Source of the DNA: Taklimakanibacter sp050246735
Lineage (GTDB): Bacteria > Pseudomonadota > Alphaproteobacteria > Rhizobiales > Aestuariivirgaceae
DNA: 64,000 nt
NCBI GenBank assembly: GCA_050246735.1
Contig: JBFWVM010000020.1
Span: 38,044 to 102,043, forward strand
Direction of reading: 5' to 3'
In this document: positions 25,098-34,326 of the stretch, one piece after another
How positions within the stretch are numbered: the first letter of the stretch is position 1
How the letters are laid out: the number at the start of each line of letters is the position of its first letter
Notes under the pieces: generated by a model
Told to the model about the DNA's origin: nothing
Database searches by the model: none
The model's input: the letters and a program-made list of their open reading frames with translations, nothing else
Translations under genes and position numbers: made by a program

Positions 25098-25865
25098 CTA
25101 AGTCAGCTCGGACCGCTTGATCTCGTAGAGCATCAGGGCGCCGGCGGTCGCGACATTGAGGGATTCGGCGCCGCCCGGCATCGGAATGCGTACCGAGACC
25201 GTCGCGCGTGCGGCGAGCGCCGGCGAGAGGCCGCCGGCCTCGCCGCCCATGAGCAGAAGGGTCGGGCGGGCATAGGAGCGCCGGTAGTCGGCCGGGGCCC
25301 CGGCCGCCGTGGCGACGATCTCGCCCGGCCATCCGGCGAGCGCGGCCTGGAGCTCGCCGGCACCCATGCGGGTCAGCCGGACGCCGAAGAGCGAGCCCAT
25401 GGTGGCGCGCACCGCTTCCGGCGAGAAGGGATCGCAGGTCTCGCCGATGAGGGCGACGTGGCGCACCGAGACGGCGTCCGCCGTGCGGATGATCGTGCCG
25501 AGATTGCCCGGGTCGCGGATGTCTTCGAGCGCGATCGCCACCTCGCCCGGACCGGGCGCGAGACCCGCAAGGAGGTCCGACTGCCTGAAGACCCCGACGA
25601 CGCCGGCCGGATTGCTCTGCCGGCTCAGCCGCGCCATGACGGCTTCCGAAATCCTGACGTCGCGGGCCTGGCCCCAGTCCCGGCGGCCCGCGACCGACAG
25701 GACATATTCCGGCCGGATGCCGGCCAGGCGCGCCCGTTCCAGCAGCCTCATCCCCTCGGCCACGAAAAGCCCGGTCTCCTGGCGATGCTTCTTCTGCTGG
25801 AGCGCGCGGATGAACTTGATTGTCGGATTCTGCGCGCTGGTGACGATCTCGGGCATGATCGCCAT
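25098..25865 (-). CDS. SpoU/TrmH-family RNA methyltransferase
   Basis: 255 residues. An N-terminal substrate-binding domain (SAQNPTIKFIRAL) precedes the SPOUT catalytic domain. The SAM-binding knot is seen as NLGTIIRTAD (about 140), LLLMGGEAGGLSPAL, and the C-terminal IPMPGGAESLNVATAGALML. It would 2'-O-methylate ribose in tRNA or rRNA; the target base cannot be assigned. ATG 25865 has a weak GGGG upstream; starts at 25892 or 25856 are possible. Confidence 0.88.
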   Translation of the reverse strand: MAIMPEIVTSAQNPTIKFIRALQQKKHRQETGLFVAEGMRLLERARLAGIRPEYVLSVAGRRDWGQARDVRISEAVMARLSRQSNPAGVVGVFRQSDLLAGLAPGPGEVAIALEDIRDPGNLGTIIRTADAVSVRHVALIGETCDPFSPEAVRATMGSLFGVRLTRMGAGELQAALAGWPGEIVATAAGAPADYRRSYARPTLLLMGGEAGGLSPALAARATVSVRIPMPGGAESLNVATAGALMLYEIKRSELT

Positions 25866-25974
25866 ATCCCCGACAAGCGATGCAACCGTCAATAGCAGGT
25901 CTCGAACCCGCGCGAAATGTCCCTCCGCATTGTCACCCTAAACATCCGGGGCCGCATGGGCTAGACTGGCGCCC

Positions 25975-28065
25975 ATGAACATCCGCCCCAACATGAAGAT
26001 CGGCCGGTCGGTCTGCCCGCATGACTGCCCCTCGGCCTGCGCCCTCGAAGTGGAGCTCCTCGACGCCCATACGATCGGACGGGTGCGCGGCTCCAGGGAC
26101 AACAGCTATACTCTGGGCGTCGTCTGCGAGAAGGTCGGGCGCTATGCCGAGCGCATCCACCATCCCGACCGCCTGCTCCATCCGCTGAAGCGCAAGGGCG
26201 CCAAGGGCGAGGGGCGGTGGCAGCGCCTGTCCTGGGAGGACGCCATGGGCGAGGTCGCCCGGGCCTTCAATGCGGCCGAGGAGCGCTACGGCGCGCAATC
26301 GGTCTGGCCCTACTACTATGCCGGCACGATGGGGCTGGTGATGCGCGACGGCATCAACCGCCTGCGCCACGCCAAGAAATATTCCGGCCTCTATGACACT
26401 TTCTGCGTGGCGCTGGCCTGGCCCGGCTATCTCGCCGGCTGCGGCCGCATGTCGGGCTCCGATCCGCGCGAGATGCAGAAATCCGACCTGATCGTGATCT
26501 GGGGCACCAATCCGGTGAACACCCAGGTCAACGTCATGACCCATGCCGCGATCGCGCGCAAGACAAGGCGCGCCAGGATCGCCTGCGTCGACGTCTACGA
26601 GACCGGGACGATGAAGCAGGCCGATGTCAAGATGATCATCCGCCCGGGCACCGACGGGGCGCTGGCCTGCGCCGTCATGCATGTGCTGTTCCGCGACGGT
26701 CATGCCGACTGGCCCTATCTGGAGAAATACACCGACGTGCCGCGCGAGCTCGAGGCGCATCTGAGGACGCGCACGCCGGAATGGGCGGCTGCCATCTGCG
26801 GCTGCCCGGCCGCCGAGATCGAAGCCTTCGCCAGGCTCATCGGCGAGACGAAGCGCACCTATCTGCGCATCGGCTACGGCTTCACCCGCTCGCGCAACGG
26901 CTCGGCCAACATGCATGCGGTGACCGCGATCGCCGCCGTCGCGGGCTCCTGGCAATATGAGGGCGGCGGCGCCTTCCACTCGAACAGCGGCATGTACAAG
27001 TGGAACAAGACCATGATCGAGGGGCTCGACGTCCGCGACCCGTCGATCCGCCAGCTCGACCAGTGCCGCATCGGCCCGGTCCTCCTGAACGATCCCTATG
27101 ACATGGCGGGCGGCCCGCCGGTCACCGCGATGATCGTGCAGAACACCAACCCGGCCTCCGTCGCTCCCGACCAGACCAGGGTCAGGCAGGGCCTCATGCG
27201 CGACGACCTCTTCCTCTGCGTGCACGAGCATTTCATGACCGAGACGGCGGCGCTCGCCGACATCGTGCTGCCGGCGACGATGTTCCTCGAGCACGACGAT
27301 CTCTATCAGGGCGGCGGCCATCAGCACATCATGCTGGGCGCGAAGCTCGTCGAGCCGCCGGGCGAGTGCCGCAGCAATCACGAGGTAATCGCCGATCTCG
27401 CCGGGCGGGTCGGGGCCGAGCATCCGGGCTTCGCCATGACCTCGCGCGAGCTCATCGACTGGACGCTGAAGAATTCGAACCGGCCCGATCTGGCGGCTCT
27501 CGACGAGGTCACCTGGATCGACGTTCAGCAGGATTTCGACAGCGCGCATTTCCTCAATGGCTTCGGCCATCCCGACGGCAGGTTCCGCTTCAAGCCGGAT
27601 TGGCAGGAGGTCAGATACAGGCCGGGCATCGGGCCCTATGGCCCGGTCGACGACATGCCGGCGCTGCCGGATCATTGGGGCGTCATCGAGGAGGCGACGG
27701 AAACCTATCCGTTCCGGCTGGCCACGAGCCCGGCGCGCACCTTCCTCAATTCGACCTTCAACGAGACGCCATCCTCGCGCAAGCGGGAAGGCCGGCCGAC
27801 CGTCTTCGCGCATCCCGACGATCTGGCCGCCCTCGGCCTGAAGGATGGCGACAAGGTGCGGCTGGGCAGCGCCCGGGGCGTGGTGAGGCTGCATGTCCAG
27901 GCCTTCGGCGGCGTGCGCCGCGGGGTCCTGGTGGCGGAGTCGATCTGGCCGAACGAGGCCTTCGAGGACGGCAAGGGCATCAACACGCTGACCGGCAGCG
28001 ACCAGCCGGCCCCCGCCGCCGGCGGCGCCTTCCACGATAACCGGGTCTGGCTCCGCCCGGCCTGA
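25975..28065 (+). CDS. molybdopterin-dependent oxidoreductase (DMSO-reductase family)
   Basis: 696 residues. The N-terminal iron-sulphur motif has C14, C18, C22 and C51 (CxxxCxxxC then C), followed by the large molybdopterin-guanine-dinucleotide domain (WGTNPVNTQVNVMTHAA at about 176-192) and a C-terminal dinucleotide-binding beta-barrel with NSTFNETPS and the HPDDLAALGL stretch. No Tat signal is seen at the N-terminus, so it is probably cytosolic. No partner iron-sulphur or membrane subunit gene flanks it. The substrate is unknown. Confidence 0.88.
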   Translation: MNIRPNMKIGRSVCPHDCPSACALEVELLDAHTIGRVRGSRDNSYTLGVVCEKVGRYAERIHHPDRLLHPLKRKGAKGEGRWQRLSWEDAMGEVARAFNAAEERYGAQSVWPYYYAGTMGLVMRDGINRLRHAKKYSGLYDTFCVALAWPGYLAGCGRMSGSDPREMQKSDLIVIWGTNPVNTQVNVMTHAAIARKTRRARIACVDVYETGTMKQADVKMIIRPGTDGALACAVMHVLFRDGHADWPYLEKYTDVPRELEAHLRTRTPEWAAAICGCPAAEIEAFARLIGETKRTYLRIGYGFTRSRNGSANMHAVTAIAAVAGSWQYEGGGAFHSNSGMYKWNKTMIEGLDVRDPSIRQLDQCRIGPVLLNDPYDMAGGPPVTAMIVQNTNPASVAPDQTRVRQGLMRDDLFLCVHEHFMTETAALADIVLPATMFLEHDDLYQGGGHQHIMLGAKLVEPPGECRSNHEVIADLAGRVGAEHPGFAMTSRELIDWTLKNSNRPDLAALDEVTWIDVQQDFDSAHFLNGFGHPDGRFRFKPDWQEVRYRPGIGPYGPVDDMPALPDHWGVIEEATETYPFRLATSPARTFLNSTFNETPSSRKREGRPTVFAHPDDLAALGLKDGDKVRLGSARGVVRLHVQAFGGVRRGVLVAESIWPNEAFEDGKGINTLTGSDQPAPAAGGAFHDNRVWLRPA

Positions 28066-28196
28066 ACCCGGCCGAGATGAACCGCAGATGAACGGAATGC
28101 TCAGCATGGGCTCAGGCGGGCCATGGCAGGTTGCATCCGATTCCCTGCATCTCTCCGCCGGAGAAGGCGCCGGGTCTCGAGAGAGGATGCCTGGTC

Positions 28197-28430
28197 ATGA
28201 TGCGAGCGGCAATCGCGGTCGTTCTTCTGGCGATGGTCGCCGGGCCGTCGGCTGCGGACGGGACGAAGCCCGGGCCGAAGCTGACTCACGAAGCCAGGGA
28301 CGGGGTCCGGACGACCCAGGAGAATATCGTCAGGATGAAGCTCAAGACGGTTCAGCGGGGGCAGCCCAATTCGCTGGCGCCGGGGCCGGGCGGCCCGCCT
28401 CCGGCGCCGCCGCCGATGCCGCCGGGCTAG
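28197..28430 (+). CDS. small secreted Pro-rich protein, unknown
   Basis: 77 residues from ATG 28197 with GAGAGGA upstream. An N-terminal signal peptide (AAIAVVLLAMVAGPSAADG) is followed by a short charged helix and a Pro/Gly-rich tail (GGPPPAPPPMPPG). No family is recognised. It lies in the same direction as, and 130 bases after, the molybdopterin oxidoreductase gene. Confidence 0.5.
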   Translation: MMRAAIAVVLLAMVAGPSAADGTKPGPKLTHEARDGVRTTQENIVRMKLKTVQRGQPNSLAPGPGGPPPAPPPMPPG

Positions 28431-28440
28431 TGAGCGCCAT

Positions 28441-28632
28441 GTGAATCAAAGGCTTAGTCCATCGGCCCAAGCCCTTGAAAAGAATCATTTTCCCAAATCG
28501 AGAATCAGCACACAGTCCACCGCCATGAACGCCCGCCGCGCCACCTTGCCCGCCCACTGGTTCCTGATCATGGCCGCCTTGCTCATGGTGGCGACCGCCG
28601 CTCCCCTGGCCATGCTGGCCGTTCCGGTCTGA
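28441..28632 (+). CDS. possible tiny single-span membrane protein
   Basis: A reading frame of up to 63 residues. The last 36 residues (MNARRATLPAHWFLIMAA and onward) contain one strong hydrophobic helix after a basic segment. No Shine-Dalgarno sequence is convincing for either start, so this is only a candidate. Confidence 0.3.
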   Translation: MNQRLSPSAQALEKNHFPKSRISTQSTAMNARRATLPAHWFLIMAALLMVATAAPLAMLAVPV

Positions 28633-28686
28633 GCTTTCCGACTTCCGTCCGCTGATCGCCGGGGAGCGCGCCTTCCTGCCAGTTTC

Positions 28687-28703
28687 CTGACACAATTCGT
28701 CAG
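28687..28703. promoter_or_regulatory. candidate operator of the WYL regulator
   Basis: The inverted repeat CTGAC-N7-GTCAG lies 24 bases before the regulator's start codon. Autoregulatory TGAC/GTCA dyads are common just upstream of YafY-type genes. Confidence 0.5.
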
Positions 28704-28727
28704 CATCACTGCAGTAGGCTCCGCCCC

Positions 28728-29441
28728 ATGAGACGCGCCGACCGACTTCTGCAGGTCCTCCAGATCCTGCGCCGCCATCGCCGGCCGGTGACCGGCGAGA
28801 CCATGGCCGAAGAGCTCGAGGTCTCGCTGCGCACCGTCTATCGGGACGTCAATTCGCTGGTGACGCAGGGCGTGCCGATCAGGGGCGAAGCCGGCATCGG
28901 CTATGTGCTGGGCGAGGGCTTCGACATGCCGCCGCTGATGTTCACCGTCGACGAGCTCGAGGCGGTGATGCTGGGCCTGCGCTGGGTGACGCGGCGCGGC
29001 GACGTCCAGCTGTCGCGCGCCGCGCGCGATTCGGTCGCCAAGATCGGCGCCGTGCTGCCGGACGGCCTGAAGCCTTTCCTCTTCGATGCCGGGCTCGTGG
29101 TGCCGCCGCGCGAGGAGCGCGCCGCCGATGCCGTCGACGTCGCCGGCCTGCGCAGCGCCATCCGCGAGAGCCGCAAGGTGCAGATCCGCTATCGCGACGA
29201 GCTCGACCGGCGCACCGAGCGGACCATCTGGCCGATCGGCATCGCCTATTACGAGGCGACGCGCAACATCATCGCCTGGTGCGAGCTGCGCACCGCCTTC
29301 CGCCATTTCCGCACCGACCGCATCTCGCATTTCGACATATTGCAGGAGCGCTATCCCAGGCGGCGCAAAGCGCTGCTCAAGGAATGGCAGGACGAGCTGC
29401 GCGCCGAGCAGGAGAAGCCCGACCTCGACGTATTCCTTTGA
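28728..29441 (+). CDS. YafY-type HTH-WYL transcriptional regulator
   Basis: 237 residues. A winged helix-turn-helix of the DeoR/HTH_11 type occupies the first 60 residues (TVYRDVNSLVTQGVPIRGE). A WYL ligand-sensing domain follows at about 135-215 (VQIRYRDE, IWPIGIAYYE, IIAWCELR). WYL regulators respond to nucleotide-like or DNA-damage ligands; the effector here is unknown. The inverted repeat just upstream suggests autoregulation. Confidence 0.88.
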   Translation: MRRADRLLQVLQILRRHRRPVTGETMAEELEVSLRTVYRDVNSLVTQGVPIRGEAGIGYVLGEGFDMPPLMFTVDELEAVMLGLRWVTRRGDVQLSRAARDSVAKIGAVLPDGLKPFLFDAGLVVPPREERAADAVDVAGLRSAIRESRKVQIRYRDELDRRTERTIWPIGIAYYEATRNIIAWCELRTAFRHFRTDRISHFDILQERYPRRRKALLKEWQDELRAEQEKPDLDVFL

Positions 29442-29454
29442 GTGTGACTCTATT

Positions 29455-29581
29455 CTCGCCTCGAAGTCTCGGCTTCGCGAAGGCGAGAGCGAGCCTCGAA
29501 GCATGGTCCAGGTACAAGGAGCTTGCCGCTTGCCACCCTTCGAGGCCCGCCTGCGGCGGCGGGCACCTCAGGGCGAGGGTT
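29455..29581. repeat. composite two-hairpin intergenic repeat, copy 2 (inverted)
   Basis: The reverse complement closely matches the copy near 25.0 kb through the first palindrome, the GGCAAGCGGCAAGCTC linker and CCTGGACCATGCTTCGAGGC. The second palindrome's closing arm differs, using CGCCTTCGCG in place of CCGCTCG. The element sits between the convergent WYL regulator and purN, where it may serve both as a terminator. Confidence 0.8.
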
Positions 29582-29651
29582 GTAGGTGGGCGTATACTCA
29601 TCTCGCTGCCAGGGGGTGCAATGTAGTCCCCATATTTCACCGATCCGCATT

Positions 29652-30302
29652 TCAAAGAGCGGGAATGATGATCGGCAGCTCGATGCCGGGCGTGGTCGCG
29701 ACGGCCGTCTCGCCTTCGACGCCGACCGCGCCCGAGGCGACCAGCGCCAGCGCCTTCGGATAGATCTTGTGCTCGGCGTCGAGCACGCGCCGGGCGAGGG
29801 TCTCGGGCGTGTCGCCCGCCAGCACCGGCACGCGCGCCTGGGCGATGATCGGCCCGGTATCGACGTCGTGACGCACGAAATGCACCGTGGCGCCGTGGCG
29901 CTTGGCGCCGTCCGCCAGCGCCCGCTCATGGCTGTGCAGCCCCCTATAGGCCGGCAGCAGCGAGGGGTGGATGTTGATCAGGCGGTCGCGCCACGCTTCG
30001 ACGAACCCCCTGGTCATGATGCGCATGAAACCCGCCAGCGCGACGAGCTCGACCCCATGGCGCCCGAGCGCGGCATCGAGGGCGCGGTCGAAATCCTCGC
30101 GCGCGTCGTAGGACGTATGATCGACGATCTCGGTCGCGATGCCTTGCGCCCCGGCGAAAGCGAGCCCGCGCGCGTCGGCGCGGTTGGAGACGACGACGGC
30201 GATCTCGGCCGGGTACTGCGGATCGCGCGCCGCCCTGACCAGCGCCTGCATGTTCGAGCCGCGGCCCGAGATCAGAATGGCGGTCCTCCGGCGCGCCGTC
30301 AT
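29652..30302 (-). CDS. purN: phosphoribosylglycinamide formyltransferase
   Basis: 216 residues. It transfers a formyl group from 10-formyl-THF to GAR in purine synthesis. Active-site motif NIHPSLLPAYRG (about 110-121) and the aspartate in VRHDVDTGPI are present; the N-terminal ILISGRGSNMQAL loop binds phosphate. It overlaps purM by four bases, the usual purMN coupling. Confidence 0.95.
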   Translation of the reverse strand: MTARRRTAILISGRGSNMQALVRAARDPQYPAEIAVVVSNRADARGLAFAGAQGIATEIVDHTSYDAREDFDRALDAALGRHGVELVALAGFMRIMTRGFVEAWRDRLINIHPSLLPAYRGLHSHERALADGAKRHGATVHFVRHDVDTGPIIAQARVPVLAGDTPETLARRVLDAEHKIYPKALALVASGAVGVEGETAVATTPGIELPIIIPAL

Positions 30303-31384
30303 CGCAGCGCGAGCTTTCCGCGCGGCTTGACCTGTTCCTCGGTGCCGCTGCGCGCCGCGATGGTCCCGAGCGTCACCACGCGCTCGCCCTGATCTGTGAG
30401 GAGACGGGCGACCTCGGCGGCGCCTCCGGACGCCGTCACGCAGATCATGCCGATGCCGCAGTTGAAGGTGCGCAGCATCTCGCGCTCGCTCATGCCGCCG
30501 ATCCTGTGCAGCCAGCCGAAGACCGGCGGCACCGGCACCTGGCCGAGATCGATCTCGGCCACCGTGCCGGCGGGAAGCACGCGCGGGATGTTCTCGAGGA
30601 AGCCGCCGCCGGTGATATGGGCGAGCGCCTTGATGCCGTCCGCAGCCTCGAGCGCCGCCAGCACCGGCTTCACATAGATGCGCGTCGGCGTCAGCAGCGC
30701 CTCGCCGAGCGTCCTGCCGGGCGCGAAGGGGGCCGCGTCGGAATAGCCGAGGCCGCTCATCCCGACGAGGCGGCGGATCAGCGAATAGCCGTTGGAATGC
30801 GGGCCCGACGAGGCAAGGCCCAGAATGACGTCGCCCGGCCCGACGTCGGGACGCGGCAGTATCCTGTCGCGCTCGACGGCGCCCACCGCGAAGCCCGCGA
30901 GGTCGTAGTCGCCGCCGTGATACATGCCGGGCATCTCGGCCGTTTCGCCGCCGATGAGGGCGCAGCCCGCCTGCCGGCAGCCTTCGGCGATGCCGGCGAT
31001 CACGTCCCGCGCCTTCTCGACCCCGAGCTTGCCGGTGGCGAAGTAGTCGAGGAAGAAGAGGGGCTCGGCGCCCTGCACGATGAGGTCGTTGACCGACATG
31101 GCGACGAGGTCGATGCCGACCGTCGCATGCAGTCCCGAATCGATGGCGATCCTGAGCTTCGTGCCGACGCCGTCATTGGCGGCGACGAGCACCGGATCCC
31201 TGAAGCCGCAGGCCTTGAGGTCGAACAGGCCGCCGAAGCCGCCGAGCGCCGAATCGGCGCCGGTCCGCGCCGTCGAGCGCGCCACCGGCTTGATCGCCTC
31301 GACCAGCGCATTGCCGGCCGAGATGTCGACGCCCGCATCCGCATAGGAAATGCCCTTATGGCCGTCTTGTTTGCCCGCGCCCAT
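30299..31384 (-). CDS. purM: phosphoribosylformylglycinamidine cyclo-ligase
   Basis: 361 residues. ATP-dependent cyclisation of FGAM to AIR. Visible: an ISYADAGVDI start, VGTKLRIAIDSG, DLIVQGAEPLFFLDYFATG, GGETAEMPGMY and the HITGGGFLENIPRVLP motif, all typical. I start at ATG 31384; a TTG six codons upstream with AGGA before it is an alternative. It overlaps purN by four bases and is divergent from the DUF2066 gene. Confidence 0.95.
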   Translation of the reverse strand: MGAGKQDGHKGISYADAGVDISAGNALVEAIKPVARSTARTGADSALGGFGGLFDLKACGFRDPVLVAANDGVGTKLRIAIDSGLHATVGIDLVAMSVNDLIVQGAEPLFFLDYFATGKLGVEKARDVIAGIAEGCRQAGCALIGGETAEMPGMYHGGDYDLAGFAVGAVERDRILPRPDVGPGDVILGLASSGPHSNGYSLIRRLVGMSGLGYSDAAPFAPGRTLGEALLTPTRIYVKPVLAALEAADGIKALAHITGGGFLENIPRVLPAGTVAEIDLGQVPVPPVFGWLHRIGGMSEREMLRTFNCGIGMICVTASGGAAEVARLLTDQGERVVTLGTIAARSGTEEQVKPRGKLALR

Positions 31385-31506
31385 GCCGCTAGTTTGCCTC
31401 AATGATCCTGGATTGCTGCCGGCCGTCTGTGTGCCGCGGTGAATAGCCCGAACGGGCAGGCAGATAAAGCGCCCAGTTGCGCGCGGCAGGCGGATGGAGT
31501 TTTCGA

Positions 31507-32631
31507 ATGAAGTGGCGTTTCTGGAGTCTGCTTGCCGTCATCCTGGCCCTCCTCGTCGCTCTTGCCCCCGGGCCCGCCGGCGCCGTCGGGCCGGTCGAGA
31601 CCGGCATGTTCTCGGTCACCGGTGTCGAGGTCGACGTCACCGACAAGGACGCCGCCGCGGCCCGCACCCGCGCCATCATCGAAGCCCAGGTGAAGGCCTT
31701 CTACATCCTGGCCGAGAGGCTCGGCTCGCCGGAGGCCGCCCAGCGCCTCGCCGGCATGGATGCGCGCGACATCGGCCGCATGCTGCGCTCGCTGTCGATC
31801 GAGGAGGAGCGGTCCGCTCCCGGACGCTATATCGGCAAGCTCACGGTCCGCTTCCTGCCGGCCAAGATCCGTGAAGTGTTCAGCCAGCACGGCATCGAGG
31901 TGGTCGAGGACCAGGCCCCGCCGATCGTCGTGCTGCCCTTATGGAAGGGCCCCGACGGTCCCCGGGTCTGGGAGGAAAATCCCTGGCGCAAGGCCTGGCT
32001 CGACCTCAAGGCCGAGCAGTCGGTCGTGCCGATCATCATCCCCCTGGGCGATCTCGAAGACACCTCCGCCATCTCGCCCGAGGAGGTGCTGGCGGGCGAC
32101 GCCATCAAGCTCGAATCGCTGATGCTGCGCTACGAGGCCAAGGCCATCCTGGTGGCGCTCGCCGAGCCCGATCCGCAAGGCGGCGTTCATGCTGTGATGC
32201 AGGGCGACTCGCCGCTCGGACGGATCAATTTCGACAAGACCTACACCTCCGAGGACGGCACGATCGAAGGCGCCGCGGCGGCAGCGGCGCGGCGCTTCGA
32301 CGAGGTGATGCTGGAAAAGTGGCGTTCGGTGAAGATCAAGATGGCGGCCGAGGCGCGGGCCCGCGCCGAAGCCGAGCAGCAGGCGGCGCACGCTTCGGCG
32401 TCGCTTGCGGTCGCCGTGCCGTTTTCCGGCATACACCAGTGGAACGGCATCCGCGCCCGGCTCCTTTCGACCCCGGGCGTGATCGGCGTCGACGTCTCGA
32501 CCATCGCGCAGAACGGCGCCGTCATCCAGCTCGCCTTCCTCGACACGGTCGAGACCTTGCAGGCGGCACTCTCCGGCAGCGGCCTGCGGCTGGTGCGGGC
32601 GGGCGGGACATGGGTGCTGCAGCCGCTATAA
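31507..32631 (+). CDS. DUF2066-family secreted protein
   Basis: 374 residues. A signal peptide ends near residue 26 (APGPAGA/V). The DUF2066 hallmark VDVTDKDAAAARTRAIIEAQ is present, and the gene sits exactly where this family is found in alphaproteobacteria, between purM and the CDP-alcohol phosphatidyltransferase gene. The middle has a long alpha/beta part and an AEARARAEAEQQAAHAS helix; the C-terminus repeats a beta-rich fold. The molecular function is not known. Confidence 0.8.
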   Translation: MKWRFWSLLAVILALLVALAPGPAGAVGPVETGMFSVTGVEVDVTDKDAAAARTRAIIEAQVKAFYILAERLGSPEAAQRLAGMDARDIGRMLRSLSIEEERSAPGRYIGKLTVRFLPAKIREVFSQHGIEVVEDQAPPIVVLPLWKGPDGPRVWEENPWRKAWLDLKAEQSVVPIIIPLGDLEDTSAISPEEVLAGDAIKLESLMLRYEAKAILVALAEPDPQGGVHAVMQGDSPLGRINFDKTYTSEDGTIEGAAAAAARRFDEVMLEKWRSVKIKMAAEARARAEAEQQAAHASASLAVAVPFSGIHQWNGIRARLLSTPGVIGVDVSTIAQNGAVIQLAFLDTVETLQAALSGSGLRLVRAGGTWVLQPL

Positions 32632-32668
32632 TGCCGTCCGACGCAACCGCTCGCCGCCCTGGCTCCGC

Positions 32669-33223
32669 ATGAATCTGCCCAACATCATCACCATCGGCCG
32701 GATCCTGCTGGTGCCGGTCACCATCTGGCTGATCATTGCCGGCCAGTTCGACTTCGCCTTCCTGGTCTTCATCATGGCCGGCGTCGGCGACGGCGTCGAC
32801 GGCTATATCGCCCGGCGCTACGCGATGAAGACGCAGCTCGGCGCCTATCTCGACCCCCTGGCCGACAAGCTGCTGCTGGTGTCGATCTATATCGCCCTGG
32901 GCCTCCTCCACCACATGCCGGCCTGGCTCGTCATCCTCGTCGCCTCGCGCGACGTGCTGATCGTCGGCGCCGTCATCCTGTCCTGGATCATGGACAAGCC
33001 GATCAAGGTGCAGCCGCTGATGATCAGCAAGGTCAATACCGCGGCCCAGATCGCCTTCGCCGGCGGCCAGCTCGCCATGCTGGCCTGGATGTCGGACGCG
33101 ACCTGGTATCCGGTGATCGGCAGCGCCGTCGTCGCCTTCCTCACCGTCGTCTCCGCCGCCCTTTACATGCGCGAATGGGCCCGCCATATGGCCAATGGTG
33201 CGGCCACGAAGGACACGTCATGA
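32669..33223 (+). CDS. CDP-alcohol phosphatidyltransferase (PgsA-like)
   Basis: 184 residues, about five membrane spans. The family motif DG(x)2AR(x)8G(x)3D(x)3D is complete at about residues 44-67. It makes a phospholipid head-group exchange on CDP-diacylglycerol at the inner membrane, most likely phosphatidylglycerophosphate or cardiolipin synthesis. Its TGA overlaps the ATG of the following AI-2E gene. Confidence 0.9.
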   Translation: MNLPNIITIGRILLVPVTIWLIIAGQFDFAFLVFIMAGVGDGVDGYIARRYAMKTQLGAYLDPLADKLLLVSIYIALGLLHHMPAWLVILVASRDVLIVGAVILSWIMDKPIKVQPLMISKVNTAAQIAFAGGQLAMLAWMSDATWYPVIGSAVVAFLTVVSAALYMREWARHMANGAATKDTS

Positions 33224-34326
33224 CATTGCAGCGACAGATGGTCTTTTGGACCGCTGCCCTCATCGTCGTCATCCTGTCGCTCTGGCTCCTGGGCGATATC
33301 ATGCTGCCCTTCATCGCCGGGCTGGTCCTGGCCTATTTCCTCGATCCGGTGGCGGACGCCCTGGAACGGCTCGGCCTGCCGCGCATCGCGGCGACGCTGG
33401 TCATCCTCATCGTCAGCATCGTCGCCATCGTGGTCCTGCTCGTCCTGCTGCTGCCGGTTCTGGGCGACCAGATCGCCCGCTTCTCCTCGAACCTGCCGAG
33501 CCTCATGCAGGCGCTGGTCAAGCTCTTCGACGACCTCGCCCCGCAATGGCTCAAGGACATGCTGGCCGCTTCCGGCACCAACCTGCCGGCCTCGCTCTCC
33601 GATCTCGCGAGCAAGGCGGCGGGCTGGCTGGCGGCGATCCTGGCCTCGATCCTTTCCGGCGGCCTGGCCCTGGTCAACGTCATCTCGCTGATGGTGGTGA
33701 CGCCGATCGTCGCCTTCTACATGCTGAACGACTGGGACCGCATGGTGGCCAAGGTCGACGGCTGGCTGCCGCGCGACCATCACGACACGATCCGCGCCCT
33801 GGCGCGCCAGATCGACGGGGCGATGGCGGGCTTCATCCGCGGCCAGGGCACCGTCTGCCTCCTGCTCGGCATCTTCTATGCCCTGTCGCTCTCCTTCGCC
33901 GGGCTCAATTTCGGCTTGCTGATCGGGCTGGGCGCCGGCCTTCTGAGCTTCATTCCCTATGTCGGCACGATCATCGGCGGAGTTCTCGCCATCGGCATGG
34001 CGCTCATCCAGTTCTGGCCGGACTGGGTGAACATCCTGGTCATCGTCGGCATTTTCGTCCTCGGCCAGTTCATCGAGGGCAATTTCCTCTCGCCTTACCT
34101 GGTCGGCAACCGCGTCGGCCTCCACCCGGTGTGGCTGATGTTCGCGCTCTTCGCCTTCGGCTATCTGTTCGGCTTCGTCGGCCTTCTGCTTGCCGTGCCG
34201 CTGGCCGCGGCGGTCGGCGTCCTGGTGCGTTTCGCGCTTCAGCAATATCTCAGGAGCCCGCTCTATCTGGGCGCTCCGACTCAGGAAAAGCCTGCTCGGC
34301 GCAAGCGCCGGGGCGCCTCCGAATGA
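33220..34326 (+). CDS. AI-2E/PerM-family transporter
   Basis: 368 residues with about eight membrane spans and a hydrophilic middle. Typical features are the N-terminal FIAGLVLAYFLDPV, a central periplasmic-like region (about 75-150), then FYMLNDWDRMVAKVDGWLPR and the C-terminal EGNFLSPYLVGNRVGLHPVW. Members export small molecules or act as permeases; the substrate is unassigned. It overlaps both neighbours by ATGA, and its position before hdaA is conserved. Confidence 0.87.
   Translation: MTLQRQMVFWTAALIVVILSLWLLGDIMLPFIAGLVLAYFLDPVADALERLGLPRIAATLVILIVSIVAIVVLLVLLLPVLGDQIARFSSNLPSLMQALVKLFDDLAPQWLKDMLAASGTNLPASLSDLASKAAGWLAAILASILSGGLALVNVISLMVVTPIVAFYMLNDWDRMVAKVDGWLPRDHHDTIRALARQIDGAMAGFIRGQGTVCLLLGIFYALSLSFAGLNFGLLIGLGAGLLSFIPYVGTIIGGVLAIGMALIQFWPDWVNILVIVGIFVLGQFIEGNFLSPYLVGNRVGLHPVWLMFALFAFGYLFGFVGLLLAVPLAAAVGVLVRFALQQYLRSPLYLGAPTQEKPARRKRRGASE

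Noticed and set aside
25895..25911. tRNA T-arm-like stem-loop on the minus strand (GCGGG TTCGAGA CCTGC)
   Set aside because: The 17 bases fold perfectly, but no acceptor complement, anticodon arm or D-arm is found upstream, so it is not a tRNA.
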